DNA from: Candidatus Steffania adelgidicola
GTDB lineage: Bacteria; Pseudomonadota; Gammaproteobacteria; Enterobacterales; Enterobacteriaceae
Assembly (NCBI RefSeq): GCF_020541225.1
Contig: NZ_CP045889.1
Coordinates: 248,001 to 312,000, forward strand
Direction: 5' to 3'
DNA length: 64,000 nucleotides
The translations under genes and the position numbers were made by a program. Shown here one piece after another: positions 54,973 through 64,000 of this stretch (position 1 is its first letter; every line of letters starts with the position of its first letter). Below the pieces are notes generated by a model that ran no database searches, was not told the origin of the DNA, and saw only the letters and a list, made by a program, of their open reading frames with translations.

Positions 54973-55406
54973 TGCCGATTGTCGGCATCGGTACTGATAT
55001 CGTCGAGATTAAACGCATAGAATCAGTCGTCTCTAGTAGAGGTGATCGGTTTGCTCGTCGGATCCTCACTCCTCATGAGTGGCGTCAGTATAAACAACAC
55101 CATCATCCAGTTCGATTTCTCGCTAAACGGTTTGCCGTAAAAGAGGCGGCGTCTAAAGGGCTTGCTACGGGTATTCGTAACGGACTAACTTTTGCACAGT
55201 TTGAGGTTGACAATGATCTATTAGGTAAGCCTTCGCTTCGCTTGTTTTCCCAGGCGGCGTTGCTAGCTACCAAGTTAAACATTACCGGTATATACGTCAC
55301 ATTGGCTGATGAGCGGCACTATGCCTGCGCTACAGTAATTTTTGAACGATCGTGCATAAATCATTGTACAGTATCATCGATCTGTAACAATACGAAGTTC
55401 TTTTAG
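54972..55406 (+). CDS. acpS: Holo-[acyl-carrier-protein] synthase
   Basis: Transfers phosphopantetheine from CoA to apo-ACP, starting fatty acid synthesis. ATG 54972 ([17 protein letters not shown]) overlaps the pdxJ stop by one base. The magnesium and CoA residues lie in GIGTDIVEI (Asp near residue 8) and [20 protein letters not shown] (Glu near 57). The core ends [22 protein letters not shown]. The family usually stops about here (126 residues in E. coli). This frame reads on for some 17 extra residues ([19 protein letters not shown]), probably through loss of the ancestral stop. Translation may be coupled to what is left of pdxJ. Confidence 0.94.
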   Translation: MPIVGIGTDIVEIKRIESVVSSRGDRFARRILTPHEWRQYKQHHHPVRFLAKRFAVKEAASKGLATGIRNGLTFAQFEVDNDLLGKPSLRLFSQAALLATKLNITGIYVTLADERHYACATVIFERSCINHCTVSSICNNTKFF

Positions 55407-56741
55407 CAATAAATAGTGTGATATTATATTTTAAAAAATAGATTTATATGAAGTGAATTTAATGCAGATATTACTTTTCAAAAAATAATCGAATTATTTA
55501 AAATATTGAGAGCGTAATTTTATATGTATTTTTAGTAAATTATAATATGCGTTACCACATAACGAACTCATGGAATATATTATTCAATATTTTTGCGTCG
55601 TATTTCTTTCAGTGCTCTTATTAGAAAGAGAAAAATAGTTTCAATAGCATATCTTTATGCTTATAAAGTCGGTTAATTATGCTTTTTATCAAGTATCCTA
55701 AATCAGATTTTTTATCCGTATTGTTTTCTAAACCTTTGCATCTTTCGTGTAAAAGAGAGTCTCGAATTCCTAAACTGTAGTTATATATCTTACGCGGATA
55801 GAGTTTATGCTTTTACTTCACTGAAGCAATTGCCATGATATATATCAATAGATACTATAGGTTCTATCATGCCAAAATCATTAATTTTAGGTAATGATAG
55901 TGAAAATTATTTAGAATTGAATTCTTCAGCAATCAGGTACAAGAACATTACTATTTATAGTAATGTGAGTTAATATTATTTAACTTATTCGTTTTTATTT
56001 TATATAAATGATTGTTTAGTACGCTGATGTTTTTTGTTCCTGAGTGCATCAGAAGAGAATCTATAGCTCTTCTGCCCCCTTTAATATTTAAACTACCTAG
56101 AAGGAGAGTTTAGCTATTTTATAGTGATTAGAAAGGGAGAGTATGTATGTGTTGCTTAGTGCAAAAAGATCCTCCTGAGATCTTATCTCAGGACTCTTAG
56201 ATTTTATGGTTTTTTGTTTTTTTTCTAATGTCAGAGACATTAAGTTCGGTTGGATAACCATTGTAGTTGAGCGATAGTGATATCGCATTCCATTAGCACT
56301 ATTGTATCTTTTCCTTTTTTATCCAGGCAATTAATAGATATTGTCTAAATAGCAAATATTTTAATAGAAATCAAAACATTCTGACATTAATAGCCTATAT
56401 CAATTTAATTCATACACATTTCCAGAGAAAACACATTGTTCGTACAGTTTGTTATGCTTCAAGTTTACAACAATTAATCATAAGATTGATTCAACGGTGC
56501 ATGATTTACATCAATAAAAAACATTTAGCTCATCACTAAGAAATCTTTTTTGAAATCGGAAGAAAATTTTTTCTATGTATTTAAACTCACTGAGTTCATA
56601 CCGAAGAAGATTATTTATCGGATTCATATCTAATGAGAGTGTTTTTATGATAACGTTTTGTTTTCTATCTGGTGAACTCGATCCTTACTGAGTATTTCAG
56701 ATAAAAATAGCTATTCATTATAGATCTTCATAGAGTGACTA
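55407..56741. other. 1.3-kb gene-free region between acpS and tRNA-Ile2
   Basis: No gene or nameable relic. A 63-codon minus-strand frame at 56097-56288 is AT-driven. The promoter of the tRNA lies at the right end. Confidence 0.5.
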
Positions 56742-56770
56742 TAGACCCTGGGGTTACTATCATTTATAAT
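56742..56770 (+). promoter_or_regulatory. Sigma-70 promoter of tRNA-Ile2
   Basis: TAGACC (56742-56747), 17-bp spacer, TATAAT (56765-56770, perfect -10). The mature tRNA begins 13 nt after the -10 box. Confidence 0.65.
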
Positions 56771-56782
56771 TGTTATGTACTC

Positions 56783-56855
56783 GGCCCCTTAGCTCAGTGG
56801 TTAGAGCAGGCGACTCATAATTGCTTGGTCGCTGGTTCAAATCCAGCAGGGGCCA
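56783..56855 (+). tRNA. ileX: tRNA-Ile2 (CAU anticodon, lysidine-dependent)
   Basis: A 73-nt cloverleaf with acceptor GGCCCCT, D arm AGCTCAGTGGTTAGAGC, anticodon CAT at 56816-56818, and T arm GCTGGTTCAAATCCAGC. Although the anticodon reads CAU, the body matches E. coli ileX almost exactly and not elongator or initiator tRNA-Met. It should therefore decode AUA after TilS converts C34 to lysidine. A C-to-T change at position 40 turns one anticodon-stem pair into G-U. After the discriminator A (56855) the DNA reads CTA, so the CCA end is not encoded. Confidence 0.95.
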
Positions 56856-57013
56856 CTAAATTCAATTTTAACATTAGTATATTGTTGGAATATTATTCAG
56901 GTATCACTTTAGGTAATCTCTTAGCAGTAATTGCTTCAAAAAAGTTAGTTAGTTAATCATGTAACAGCGTGTTTTAGAGATAGAAATATGGTTTAGAGAA
57001 GTCACTACGATCT

Positions 57014-57045
57014 AGCCATCAGGCGAGAGCCTGATGGCTTTCTTT
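57014..57045 (+). terminator. Rho-independent terminator downstream of tRNA-Ile2
   Basis: AGCCATCAGGC (57014-57024), GNRA-type loop GAGA, GCCTGATGGCT (57029-57039), then TTCTTT. The 11-bp perfect stem with a T-rich tail ends the tRNA transcript about 160 nt after the tRNA. Confidence 0.85.
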
Positions 57046-57906
57046 AAAATTATCCTGTGTTAATAGTAACCATGTAATTCTCGTGAGAATTACAGGCATA
57101 TTTTATCGTTTTAGTTTTAGCCATGTTTCTTCGAGATCTTTTTAATTAGCATTTTTGTTATTGCCTAATAAATATATATGTGTTTTTATATTTTCAGTGA
57201 GTGATTGTATTTTGAAGAGCTGCTTATTATTGTTTCATTCAGGAGATAGGATAAGGAATGCTTTTTAAGCCACCAAAAAATCTTTTACTATAGTAAACAG
57301 AATTGCAAAATCACAAGATTATTAATCTATATATAAAGACGAAGTAGTACTGACGTTAATTAAAATATGATAGCGCTATCTTTTTTACCATGAAATACAA
57401 CATCTTATAAATTTTATATTTCATGGTTGTACGAATGACAAAGGTGTATAGGTAATATACAATCTTTTGTGATCAACTATTACTCAAAAAATTCTAATGA
57501 AAGTCAGAATCTTACTAGAAGTGAGAAGTCAAGACTTTATAAATCATCATGTTACCCTTGATTGGGTATTTTCAGAGAAATATATATAATATAGTATTGT
57601 ATAGGGATTACTACACAGCGATAACTCATATAGCAGAGTGACTTCAAGTGTTCTAAAAAGAATGAGAAAAATAATATTCAATTAACTATCATTCATGTTA
57701 GTGCTATAGGATGTAGTCCTAATCTAAATTAGTATTGATTTCTATTTTTTACATCAAGGCGAGAAGAAAAATGAATTGTTTGGCAACGTCAAAAGAGATT
57801 TTTATGATCTCATGTGGTGGGATAAAAAGTAAATTTCTACACTCTACAATATCGTAATTCTATAAAAGAGATATAACTTGAAGTTTAAATGTACGAATTT
57901 ACAACC
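57046..57906. other. Gene-free region upstream of creA
   Basis: About 860 bp. It contains a 10-bp inverted repeat TGTAATTCTC-GT-GAGAATTACA at 57073-57094. In E. coli rob is divergent upstream of creA; no Rob sequence was recognised. Confidence 0.5.
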
Positions 57907-58377
57907 ATGAATAAAAAAGTTGTTGTTGTCTTGATGGTGTTTTCTTTGTACTCCAACATGGCTGGAGCTGAGGAGTTGGGTGCTGTTGATACAGTATTTA
58001 AATTGTTCGGACCGAATCATCAAATCGTGGTGGAAGCATTTGGCGATCCTGATATATCAAATGTAATCTGTTACCTTAGTCGTGCTAAAACTGGTGGAAT
58101 TAAAGGTGGTCTAGGCCTTGCAGAAGACACTGCTGATGCGGCAATTTCTTGTCAGCAGGTGGGGAAGGTTGTTTTAGGTAACAAGATGAAAAATGTTTAT
58201 CAGCATGGCTGTGTAATCTTTCAAAAACGGACTTCACTCATTTTTAAACGTCTTAAGGTTATCCGTTTTTATGATGCTAAACGTAATACATTAGTATATC
58301 TAGCTTATTCAGATCGAGTGGTAGAAGGTTCGCCAAAAAATGCGTTAAGTGCCGTATCTATTGTGCCTTGGCCTTAA
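57907..58377 (+). CDS. creA: CreA family periplasmic protein
   Basis: Small exported protein of unknown molecular function, named for its place beside the E. coli creBCD regulators. ATG 57907 ([12 protein letters not shown]) starts a signal peptide cleaved after NMAGA, leaving EELG; the family mature protein starts likewise. The product is 156 residues (157 in E. coli). It carries [53 protein letters not shown] and [13 protein letters not shown]. Cys55 and Cys82 are conserved and probably form a disulphide. creBCD are not adjacent, so the gene persists as an orphan, which suggests an independent role. Confidence 0.93.
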   Translation: MNKKVVVVLMVFSLYSNMAGAEELGAVDTVFKLFGPNHQIVVEAFGDPDISNVICYLSRAKTGGIKGGLGLAEDTADAAISCQQVGKVVLGNKMKNVYQHGCVIFQKRTSLIFKRLKVIRFYDAKRNTLVYLAYSDRVVEGSPKNALSAVSIVPWP

Positions 58378-60798
58378 TGATTCCAGCTCTTCAGCCTTGT
58401 GTGTAAAAGTAAAGCGGTTTATGTATAACAGGTTTGGATACCTAAGAAAAGCGATTCTTTGTGCAATAGAAGAGGCGGCATCGAGTTGACTGTACAATAT
58501 TTGACAGAATGGGTGATAATTATTGGGATAGTGAAAACTATTTTTATATTTCATAAAACATATCGGAAGTAGAAGGCTTCTTTAAAAAAGCAAGACGCGT
58601 TCCATAATGCTGCATTAATAATATATATTTAATCGTTAAATGTTTCCGTTTGTTATTGCCTTAAGATAATTCTGTCGTTTTTTTATGATTTTTCAATACT
58701 CATGCGGAAATTTAGATTCTAATCGTAGGTTAAAAATCTTATTAAACTAAGAGAGTTACCTTAACAACCCTTTTATAAATTCTGTTAAACTTGCCATTCC
58801 AGATTACATATAATATACATTATATGTATTTCATAAATACAAGATAAATTCTTATAATTTTGTTCTTGTTAAGGTTATCATTCCTATAATGTAGTATTAT
58901 TTTATAATCCGGTATGCTTATCTATCTGGTATTAGTCTATATAGTGTAATCTCGCTTCCTTATCAACCTTTCTTCAAAGGTATGTCTAATTTAAATATAA
59001 ACAATACAGGTGAAGTGTGATCGCAAATACTTTACTAAAATGTACATGATGACTTTCTAGCATATCTTTTGTATTCCTACTGTATATCTCAAGTATTTAT
59101 ATTAAAATACAGCTGATAAAATATATACCCCCTCACTGGTATATATGCCATGGGTTGTTAAGATGCGATGGATAAGGATGAAAAATATGTAGTTAAACGG
59201 CGAAAGCCGTGTTAGGTCATTGTATTGTCAATACAGATAAAACCTATAGAATTATTCACTCTATGCTGACTATAGAGATGACATCCTAAAATTTATTGGA
59301 AGGTACTTTACAGAGCACTAAGACCGATAATTGTGCTTACGTATTATAACAGATTGATTAACATGGTTTAGTTATTGTATATTTTATGCTGATTTCTCAT
59401 GTTCTTTCTTAAAAAAAGAGTAAGAAAACCTTGGTAAAGACTATTTCTTAGTAGAGTAAAAATCCATAGTTGTTATAAACCACAAGCATGTTTATTACAT
59501 AAACAACATTATCTACAAAAAATGATAGCAGATATGACTTTAATCTTTAATACCTCCGATTTTAGTACGTATAAATACTGAGTTTAGAGATGTTCTAATG
59601 CTGTATTAACATAGATGTGAAATTTGTAACTTTTTAAGAAATTAAGGTTTCATCTTATAAATAATTTTGCCTTAAACGGAAAAAAATTATTAAAATTTTT
59701 AGATCCATTGATTTTTGAAGTAGGTGTTTAGTCATAAATTAAACAAAATTATGTGAGTATATATGATCAGAAGATCCAAAAAAATCAAGGATAGAATCTA
59801 TATATAAAGATATAGATTCTATCACCTATCTGAAATAGGTGTTGGACCTTCCAATACATAAGTAAATATTTCATCTGATACCTAATATCTAGATTAGGTA
59901 TGGTACCATAGCATTATGCTCTACTGATAAAGATAATGGTAATAAGATTTTTGAAAAGTTAAATTGTTTGTAGGTCTATCTTCAAATGAAGATATATCAC
60001 AGTTTTTATTCCTAATTACAAAGGACTTTAGAATTTTGTCTACACGGTTGTACTCGTTTTTGTACTACCCATTATCTATTGTTGCTTCAGCGTTGATTAT
60101 TTCTTCTGGAAAACCTAGCTTAGGAAAGTATTTTCCTATCGCTGCTTAAAACCGTATAAGCTTAATGAAAATTTGATATTTTATAATAATCTCAATATTC
60201 AATAAAATATTATTAATGGTGGGTATCAGGTAAATTGTTTTTTTGTGTATTCACGTTCTTTAAAGTCAACGGGAAGTAAATAGTTCGAAGCGAAAGCACA
60301 AAAATATCGTTAAGAGATAAAGAACTATCTTCACGATGTAATTAAAATTAAGCTCCGGTCGTATATGTTTCTCATTAACCATCTCGCGTTATATCGTAAT
60401 GCTCATGATTGATGGCATGTATGGGTGAGATTGAACTTGTTATAATAATAAATTATTATTACAGTCTGTGGAATTTTTTCTAGATCATTCCATCTAAATT
60501 CTTTAAAAGAATGCTATATCATCTTTAACTAAAGTATTGTTAAGAATTTCCTGGAGTATTATTGATTAGATAGATGTAATTTGTTAATTGTGCGGGCGGA
60601 TAATAAAACAGAACATCTTAATTTCCGCGGCTATGAATTCATTATTTTTACGGCACTAGCTCAGTTGAGCTTGATTAATTTTAGCGCATACCTTGTCACC
60701 TAAATAGGCATGAGATTCTAATAGTCAGGAATGTTTCATCAGGCACGTTAATATTTAATCACAATCAGTTGAAATTTTATGGATTAATTACAATATTG
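58378..60798. other. 2.4-kb gene-free region between creA and mutS
   Basis: creB, creC and creD would follow creA in E. coli; none is recognised. A compact GC-rich hairpin with GAAA loop (ACGGC-GAAA-GCCGT, 59197-59210) stands out. A 61-codon plus-strand frame at 59964-60149 has no family resemblance. The mutS promoter is probably near 60590-60780, not resolved. Confidence 0.5.
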
Positions 60799-63354
60799 AT
60801 GATTAGTAATGCAAATTTAAATTCGCATACCCCGATGATACAACAGTATCTAAAATTAAAGGCACAGCACCCGGATATCCTACTGTTTTATCGGATGGGA
60901 GACTTTTACGAGCTATTTTATCATGATGCTAAACGTGCTTCACAGTTGCTAGATATCTCTCTCACCCAACGGGGTGTCTCCGCAGGAGAGCCAGTTCCTA
61001 TGGCTGGAATACCCTATCATGCAGTGGAAGGTTATCTGGCTAAGTTAGTAGCAGTTGGTGAGTCTGTCGCTATCTGCGAACAGATAGGTGATCCTACCGT
61101 TGGTAAAGTTCTTTTAGAACGTGCCGTGGTTCGCATCGTTACACCAGGTACTCTAAGTGACGAAGCATTACTAAATGAATATCAGGATAATTTATTAGCT
61201 GCACTTTATCAGGCAAAAAAGGGTTTTGGTTATGCTACACTAGATATTAGCTCAGGCCGATTTCTGGTATCGGAGCTAATAGATTGCGAGGCTATGGCTG
61301 CAGAACTACAACGTACTAATCCGGTGGAGTTGCTATATCCCGAAACGTTACAGGATATAGCCTTAATTGAGCACCGCAGCGGCTTGCGACGCCGTCCGAT
61401 ATGGGAGTTTGAAATTGACACTGCCCGTCAGCAACTTAATATGCAGTTTGGAACCCATGATTTAACTGGTTTTGGGATTGAAAGTGCACATCTGGCTTTA
61501 CGTGCAGCTGGGTGTCTACTTCAATATGCCAAGGATACCCAGCGTAGTGCTTTACCACATATTCGGGCTGTTGTCCTAGAGCGTCAGGAGGATAGCATAG
61601 TGATAGATGCTGCAACCCGGAAGAATCTGGAATTGACGAAAAATCTTGGTGGCGGGATCGAAAATACGCTTTCGGAGGTTCTTGACAAAACGGCTACCCC
61701 TATGGGTAGCCGTATGTTAAAGCGTTGGATTCACATGCCAATCCGGAATATTACTACTCTTCTCCACCGTCAGGAAAGTATCCGTGCATTACAGGATCAG
61801 GTGTTGGATCTACAGCCATTGCTTTCTCAAATATGCGATTTAGAAAGAATTCTGGCGAGGTTAGCATTGCGTTCGGCGCGTCCGCGAGATCTAGTTCGGA
61901 TGCGGTATGCATTTTCACAGTTACCGGCTATTCAGACTTTGCTAAGAGGAACGTCGAGTGCATATTTGCGGTCATTACTAGACCGAATTGGTGAATTTGA
62001 CCTACTATATAATTTATTGCAGCGAGCTATTGTTGAATCCCCACCGGTTCTAGTGCGAGATGGCGGGGTTATTGCGCCAGGGTATCACACCGAATTAGAT
62101 GAGTGGCGTGCCTTGGCGGTGGGGGCTAGCAATTATCTTGAGCGTCTCGAGCTTACAGAGAGAGAAAAAACTGGATTAGAAACACTGAAAGTCGGTTTTA
62201 ATCCTGTGCGTGGATATTTTATTCAACTAAGTCGTAGCCAAAGTCATCTTGCTCCACTTCATTATATGCGTCATCAAATCCTAAAACACTCTGAGCGCTA
62301 TACCATTCCCGAATTAAAAGAATATGAAGAGAAACTTCTAATCTCAAAAAATAAGGCGTTAGTGCTGGAGAAAACGCTATATAATGAGTTGTTTGACGTG
62401 ATTTTACCTTATCTAGACTCGCTACAGGACAGTGCTATCGCACTAGCAGAACTAGATGTTTTATGTAATTTAACTGAGCGAGCTGAAACACTGCAATATA
62501 TTTGTCCGATGATCGATGTTCAGCCGGGTATCTATATTACTGCTGGGCGCCATCCTGTCGTAGAACGGGTATTAGAAAAACCATTTATTGCCAATTCTTT
62601 AATCTTGTCTAATACACGGCGTATGTTAATTATTACCGGTCCGAATATGGGGGGTAAGAGCACTTATATGCGCCAAACTGCGCTGATTGTGCTATTAGCA
62701 TATATCGGCAGTTTTGTTCCAGCTGATCAGGCTATCATAGGACCGGTAGATCGTATTTTCACGCGCATTGGTGCCGCAGATGATCTGGCATCTGGCCGGT
62801 CCACATTTATGGTAGAAATGACAGAAACCGCTAATATTTTACATCATGCCTCTTCTCAGAGCTTAGTCTTAATAGATGAAATCGGTCGGGGTACCTCAAC
62901 TTACGATGGATTATCTTTAGCCTGGGCTTGCGCAGAAAATCTAGCTAGTTATCATAAAACTATGACTCTTTTTGCAACGCACTATTTTGAACTGACTACT
63001 TTATCTGAGAAAATAGAGGGGGTAGCAAACGTGCATTTTGATGCAGTAGAACATAGTGACACTATCGTATTTATGCATAGTGTTCTAGAGGGTAAAGCTA
63101 CTAAGAGTTACGGCTTATCAGTCGCAGCAAAAGCGGGGATACCGCGTGAAGTGATTGAGCGAGCGCGGCAGAAACTTAGGCAATTAGAAACACGGATCAA
63201 TGATCTAGCCATAGTCAGCGTAAACAATTTTCACATACAACAGGAGGAACAGAAGAGAGCATTAATAGTCGAGGAATTAGAGCATGTAGATCCTAATGGT
63301 TTATCGCCCTATCAGGCTTTAGAATGTTTATATCGGTTAAAGAAAATGTTATGA
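60799..63354 (+). CDS. mutS: DNA mismatch repair protein MutS
   Basis: Recognises mismatches and starts strand-directed repair with MutL. ATG 60799 ([20 protein letters not shown]) gives 851 residues (853 in E. coli); an upstream in-frame ATG would add 10 unrelated residues. The mismatch-wedge residues Phe36 and Glu38 lie in RMGDFYELF. Connector, lever and clamp domains are full length. The ATPase site has [16 protein letters not shown], then [37 protein letters not shown] and [11 protein letters not shown]. The last part loses some of the variable tail but keeps the C-terminal helix. An intact mutS is notable in a genome this eroded; whether mutL survives cannot be seen here. Confidence 0.97.
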   Translation: MISNANLNSHTPMIQQYLKLKAQHPDILLFYRMGDFYELFYHDAKRASQLLDISLTQRGVSAGEPVPMAGIPYHAVEGYLAKLVAVGESVAICEQIGDPTVGKVLLERAVVRIVTPGTLSDEALLNEYQDNLLAALYQAKKGFGYATLDISSGRFLVSELIDCEAMAAELQRTNPVELLYPETLQDIALIEHRSGLRRRPIWEFEIDTARQQLNMQFGTHDLTGFGIESAHLALRAAGCLLQYAKDTQRSALPHIRAVVLERQEDSIVIDAATRKNLELTKNLGGGIENTLSEVLDKTATPMGSRMLKRWIHMPIRNITTLLHRQESIRALQDQVLDLQPLLSQICDLERILARLALRSARPRDLVRMRYAFSQLPAIQTLLRGTSSAYLRSLLDRIGEFDLLYNLLQRAIVESPPVLVRDGGVIAPGYHTELDEWRALAVGASNYLERLELTEREKTGLETLKVGFNPVRGYFIQLSRSQSHLAPLHYMRHQILKHSERYTIPELKEYEEKLLISKNKALVLEKTLYNELFDVILPYLDSLQDSAIALAELDVLCNLTERAETLQYICPMIDVQPGIYITAGRHPVVERVLEKPFIANSLILSNTRRMLIITGPNMGGKSTYMRQTALIVLLAYIGSFVPADQAIIGPVDRIFTRIGAADDLASGRSTFMVEMTETANILHHASSQSLVLIDEIGRGTSTYDGLSLAWACAENLASYHKTMTLFATHYFELTTLSEKIEGVANVHFDAVEHSDTIVFMHSVLEGKATKSYGLSVAAKAGIPREVIERARQKLRQLETRINDLAIVSVNNFHIQQEEQKRALIVEELEHVDPNGLSPYQALECLYRLKKML

Positions 63355-63787
63355 TCTACAGGTGGTTCCAAGAAGATTCAGTCTTGTATAGCTACTGTAT
63401 TGTTGGACTCGATTGATATTGTTGTTGCTAGAATCTAATATAGATGGTTAAGCGATAATTCTTAAGGTTTTTCTATGGATACTACAGATCTTCTATTTAT
63501 CGCTATTCGTTCGAATAGATTATTCAGCAACGCGCCTCCCAGATTTATATTTTGATCTTGCTTATGTAAAAATGAAGGAACGGTGCGTACATACACCTTT
63601 ATCTCTTTAAATATATAAATGATCAGTTAATTCTACGAGAATAGTTAATTATATTTGATATTATCAAGAAAGCATCTGGTGTCTAAGACCAATTACGCCA
63701 GTCCTCAGTTATTAGGGCTAATAAGCGTATGTTTTTATAGCAGTTATAAATACAGCTAATAACCTAACGTTGAAATCCTCTAACCTA
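63355..63787. other. Short spacer mutS / nlpD where rpoS is expected
   Basis: In Yersinia-like genomes rpoS (about 1 kb) lies between nlpD and mutS, convergent to mutS. Only 433 bp remain and just one short rpoS-like scrap is visible (63505-63562). Confidence 0.5.
63505..63562 (-). pseudogene. rpoS: Possible C-terminal scrap of sigma factor gene rpoS
   Basis: On the minus strand ARSKYKSG-RRVAE is followed, after a frame change, by LLNN-LFER. This parallels the RpoS C-terminus VRQIQVEGLRRLRE and GLNIEALFRE in spacing and key residues (R, G, RR, E, LN, LF). The match is short, so the call leans on position directly after nlpD. Confidence 0.35.
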
Positions 63788-64000
63788 TTATTTCTGAGGC
63801 AGATAATAAAGTGGATTTACAGATTTTCCTTTATAACGAATTTCAAAATGAAGTCTGGTTGTATTGGTTCCAGTCTTACCCATGGTGGCAATTTTTTGCC
63901 CTGCCTTTACTTCTTTTGGTTGTTTTCGAACTAACAGGGTATCGTTATGGGCATATGCGCTCAAGTAATTATTATTGTGTTTAATAATAATTAGATTACC
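63788..64000 (-). CDS. nlpD: Murein hydrolase activator NlpD, C-terminal part (runs off window)
   Basis: NlpD is an outer-membrane lipoprotein with a LytM-like domain that activates the amidase AmiC at the septum. Only the last 70 residues are inside the window, on the minus strand, ending at TAA (63790-63788). They read [20 protein letters not shown], then [37 protein letters not shown] and LPQK, virtually the E. coli C-terminus. No lesion in this part. With lpoB it indicates that peptidoglycan remodelling is still active. Confidence 0.93.
   Translation of the reverse strand, partial: GNLIIIKHNNNYLSAYAHNDTLLVRKQPKEVKAGQKIATMGKTGTNTTRLHFEIRYKGKSVNPLYYLPQK

Noticed and set aside
56783..56855. 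Reading the CAU tRNA as tRNA-Met
   Set aside because: The acceptor, D and T arms match tRNA-Ile2 (ileX type) nearly base for base and differ from both tRNA-Met species.
59190..59215. GAAA-loop hairpin ACGGCGAAAGCCGT considered as an rRNA or small-RNA fragment
   Set aside because: The flanks do not match 16S, 23S, 4.5S, 6S or tmRNA; only a 5-bp stem is present, so it is noted within the gap entry only.
1..64000. CRISPR arrays, transposases, toxin-antitoxin or phage modules
   Set aside because: I looked for regularly spaced repeats and for family motifs on both strands and saw none; the only tandem repeat of note is the 9-bp unit in grpE.

Overview
The window looks like part of the degraded chromosome of a heritable insect endosymbiont from the Enterobacterales (Sodalis/Yersinia-like gene content). 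This is an inference. Nearly every intact gene reads as a close homologue of an Escherichia coli housekeeping gene, often of identical length (RpsP 82, RplS 115, AcnB 865, Era 301, RNase III 226, NadK 292 residues). The intact genes total only about 31 kb of 64 kb, so roughly half of the window is AT-rich, stop-rich DNA. I see no transposase, integrase, phage gene, CRISPR array or secondary-metabolite cluster. The decay pattern fits a relatively recent symbiont still losing genes rather than a compact ancient one.

Layout. 1-2.7 kb: 5' part of alaS and tRNA-Phe, both on the minus strand. 2.7-7.1 kb: a large gene desert. 7.1-9.6 kb: dnaX followed by a ybaB relic. 10.2-12.6 kb: minus-strand smg-tsaC-aroE. 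14.7-16.1 kb: rsmI and the RNase P RNA gene rnpB. 17.4-18.6 kb: hinT, a probable ycfL relic and lpoB. 20.3-21.2 kb: a degenerate FMN riboswitch and ribB. 22.9-23.5 kb: nth. 24.5-27.7 kb: a possible rlmJ relic, prlC and rsmJ. 28.8-32.0 kb: dnaK-dnaJ behind a textbook sigma-32 promoter. 32.5-33.2 kb: lpxH. 34.5-38.0 kb: ffh, rpsP-rimM-trmD-rplS. 40.4-43.0 kb: acnB. 43.2-44.9 kb: grpE (second sigma-32 promoter) divergent from nadK. 46.2-47.8 kb: remains of rpoE-rseA-(rseB)-rseC. 48.2-52.7 kb: lepA-lepB-rnc-era. 54.2-55.4 kb: broken pdxJ and intact acpS. 56.8-57.0 kb: tRNA-Ile2 and a strong terminator. 57.9-58.4 kb: creA. 60.8-64.0 kb: mutS, a probable scrap of rpoS and the 3' end of nlpD.

What the genes do together. 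The retained set is mostly information processing: tRNA charging and maturation (alaS, rnpB, trmD, tsaC, rnc), ribosome and translation factors (rpsP, rplS, rimM, rsmI, rsmJ, era, lepA), protein targeting (ffh, lepB), the DnaK-DnaJ-GrpE chaperone machine, replication and repair (dnaX, nth, mutS), envelope functions (lpxH, lpoB, nlpD) and a few metabolic enzymes (aroE, ribB, nadK, acnB, acpS). Regulation is being stripped out: the sigma-E stress operon is dead, rpoS appears nearly erased, and the ribB riboswitch looks decayed. The two sigma-32 heat-shock promoters remain close to ideal. Both tRNA genes have lost the encoded CCA end that enterobacterial tRNA genes normally carry.

I found no clearly new biological system. 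The most informative signals are the traceable decay of regulatory modules in their ancestral order, the selective survival of sigma-32 promoters, and several RNA-level oddities (a competing rnpB terminator, homopolymers in dnaX, large orphan hairpins). Gene assignments rest on remembered homologous sequences. No database search or folding calculation was run.
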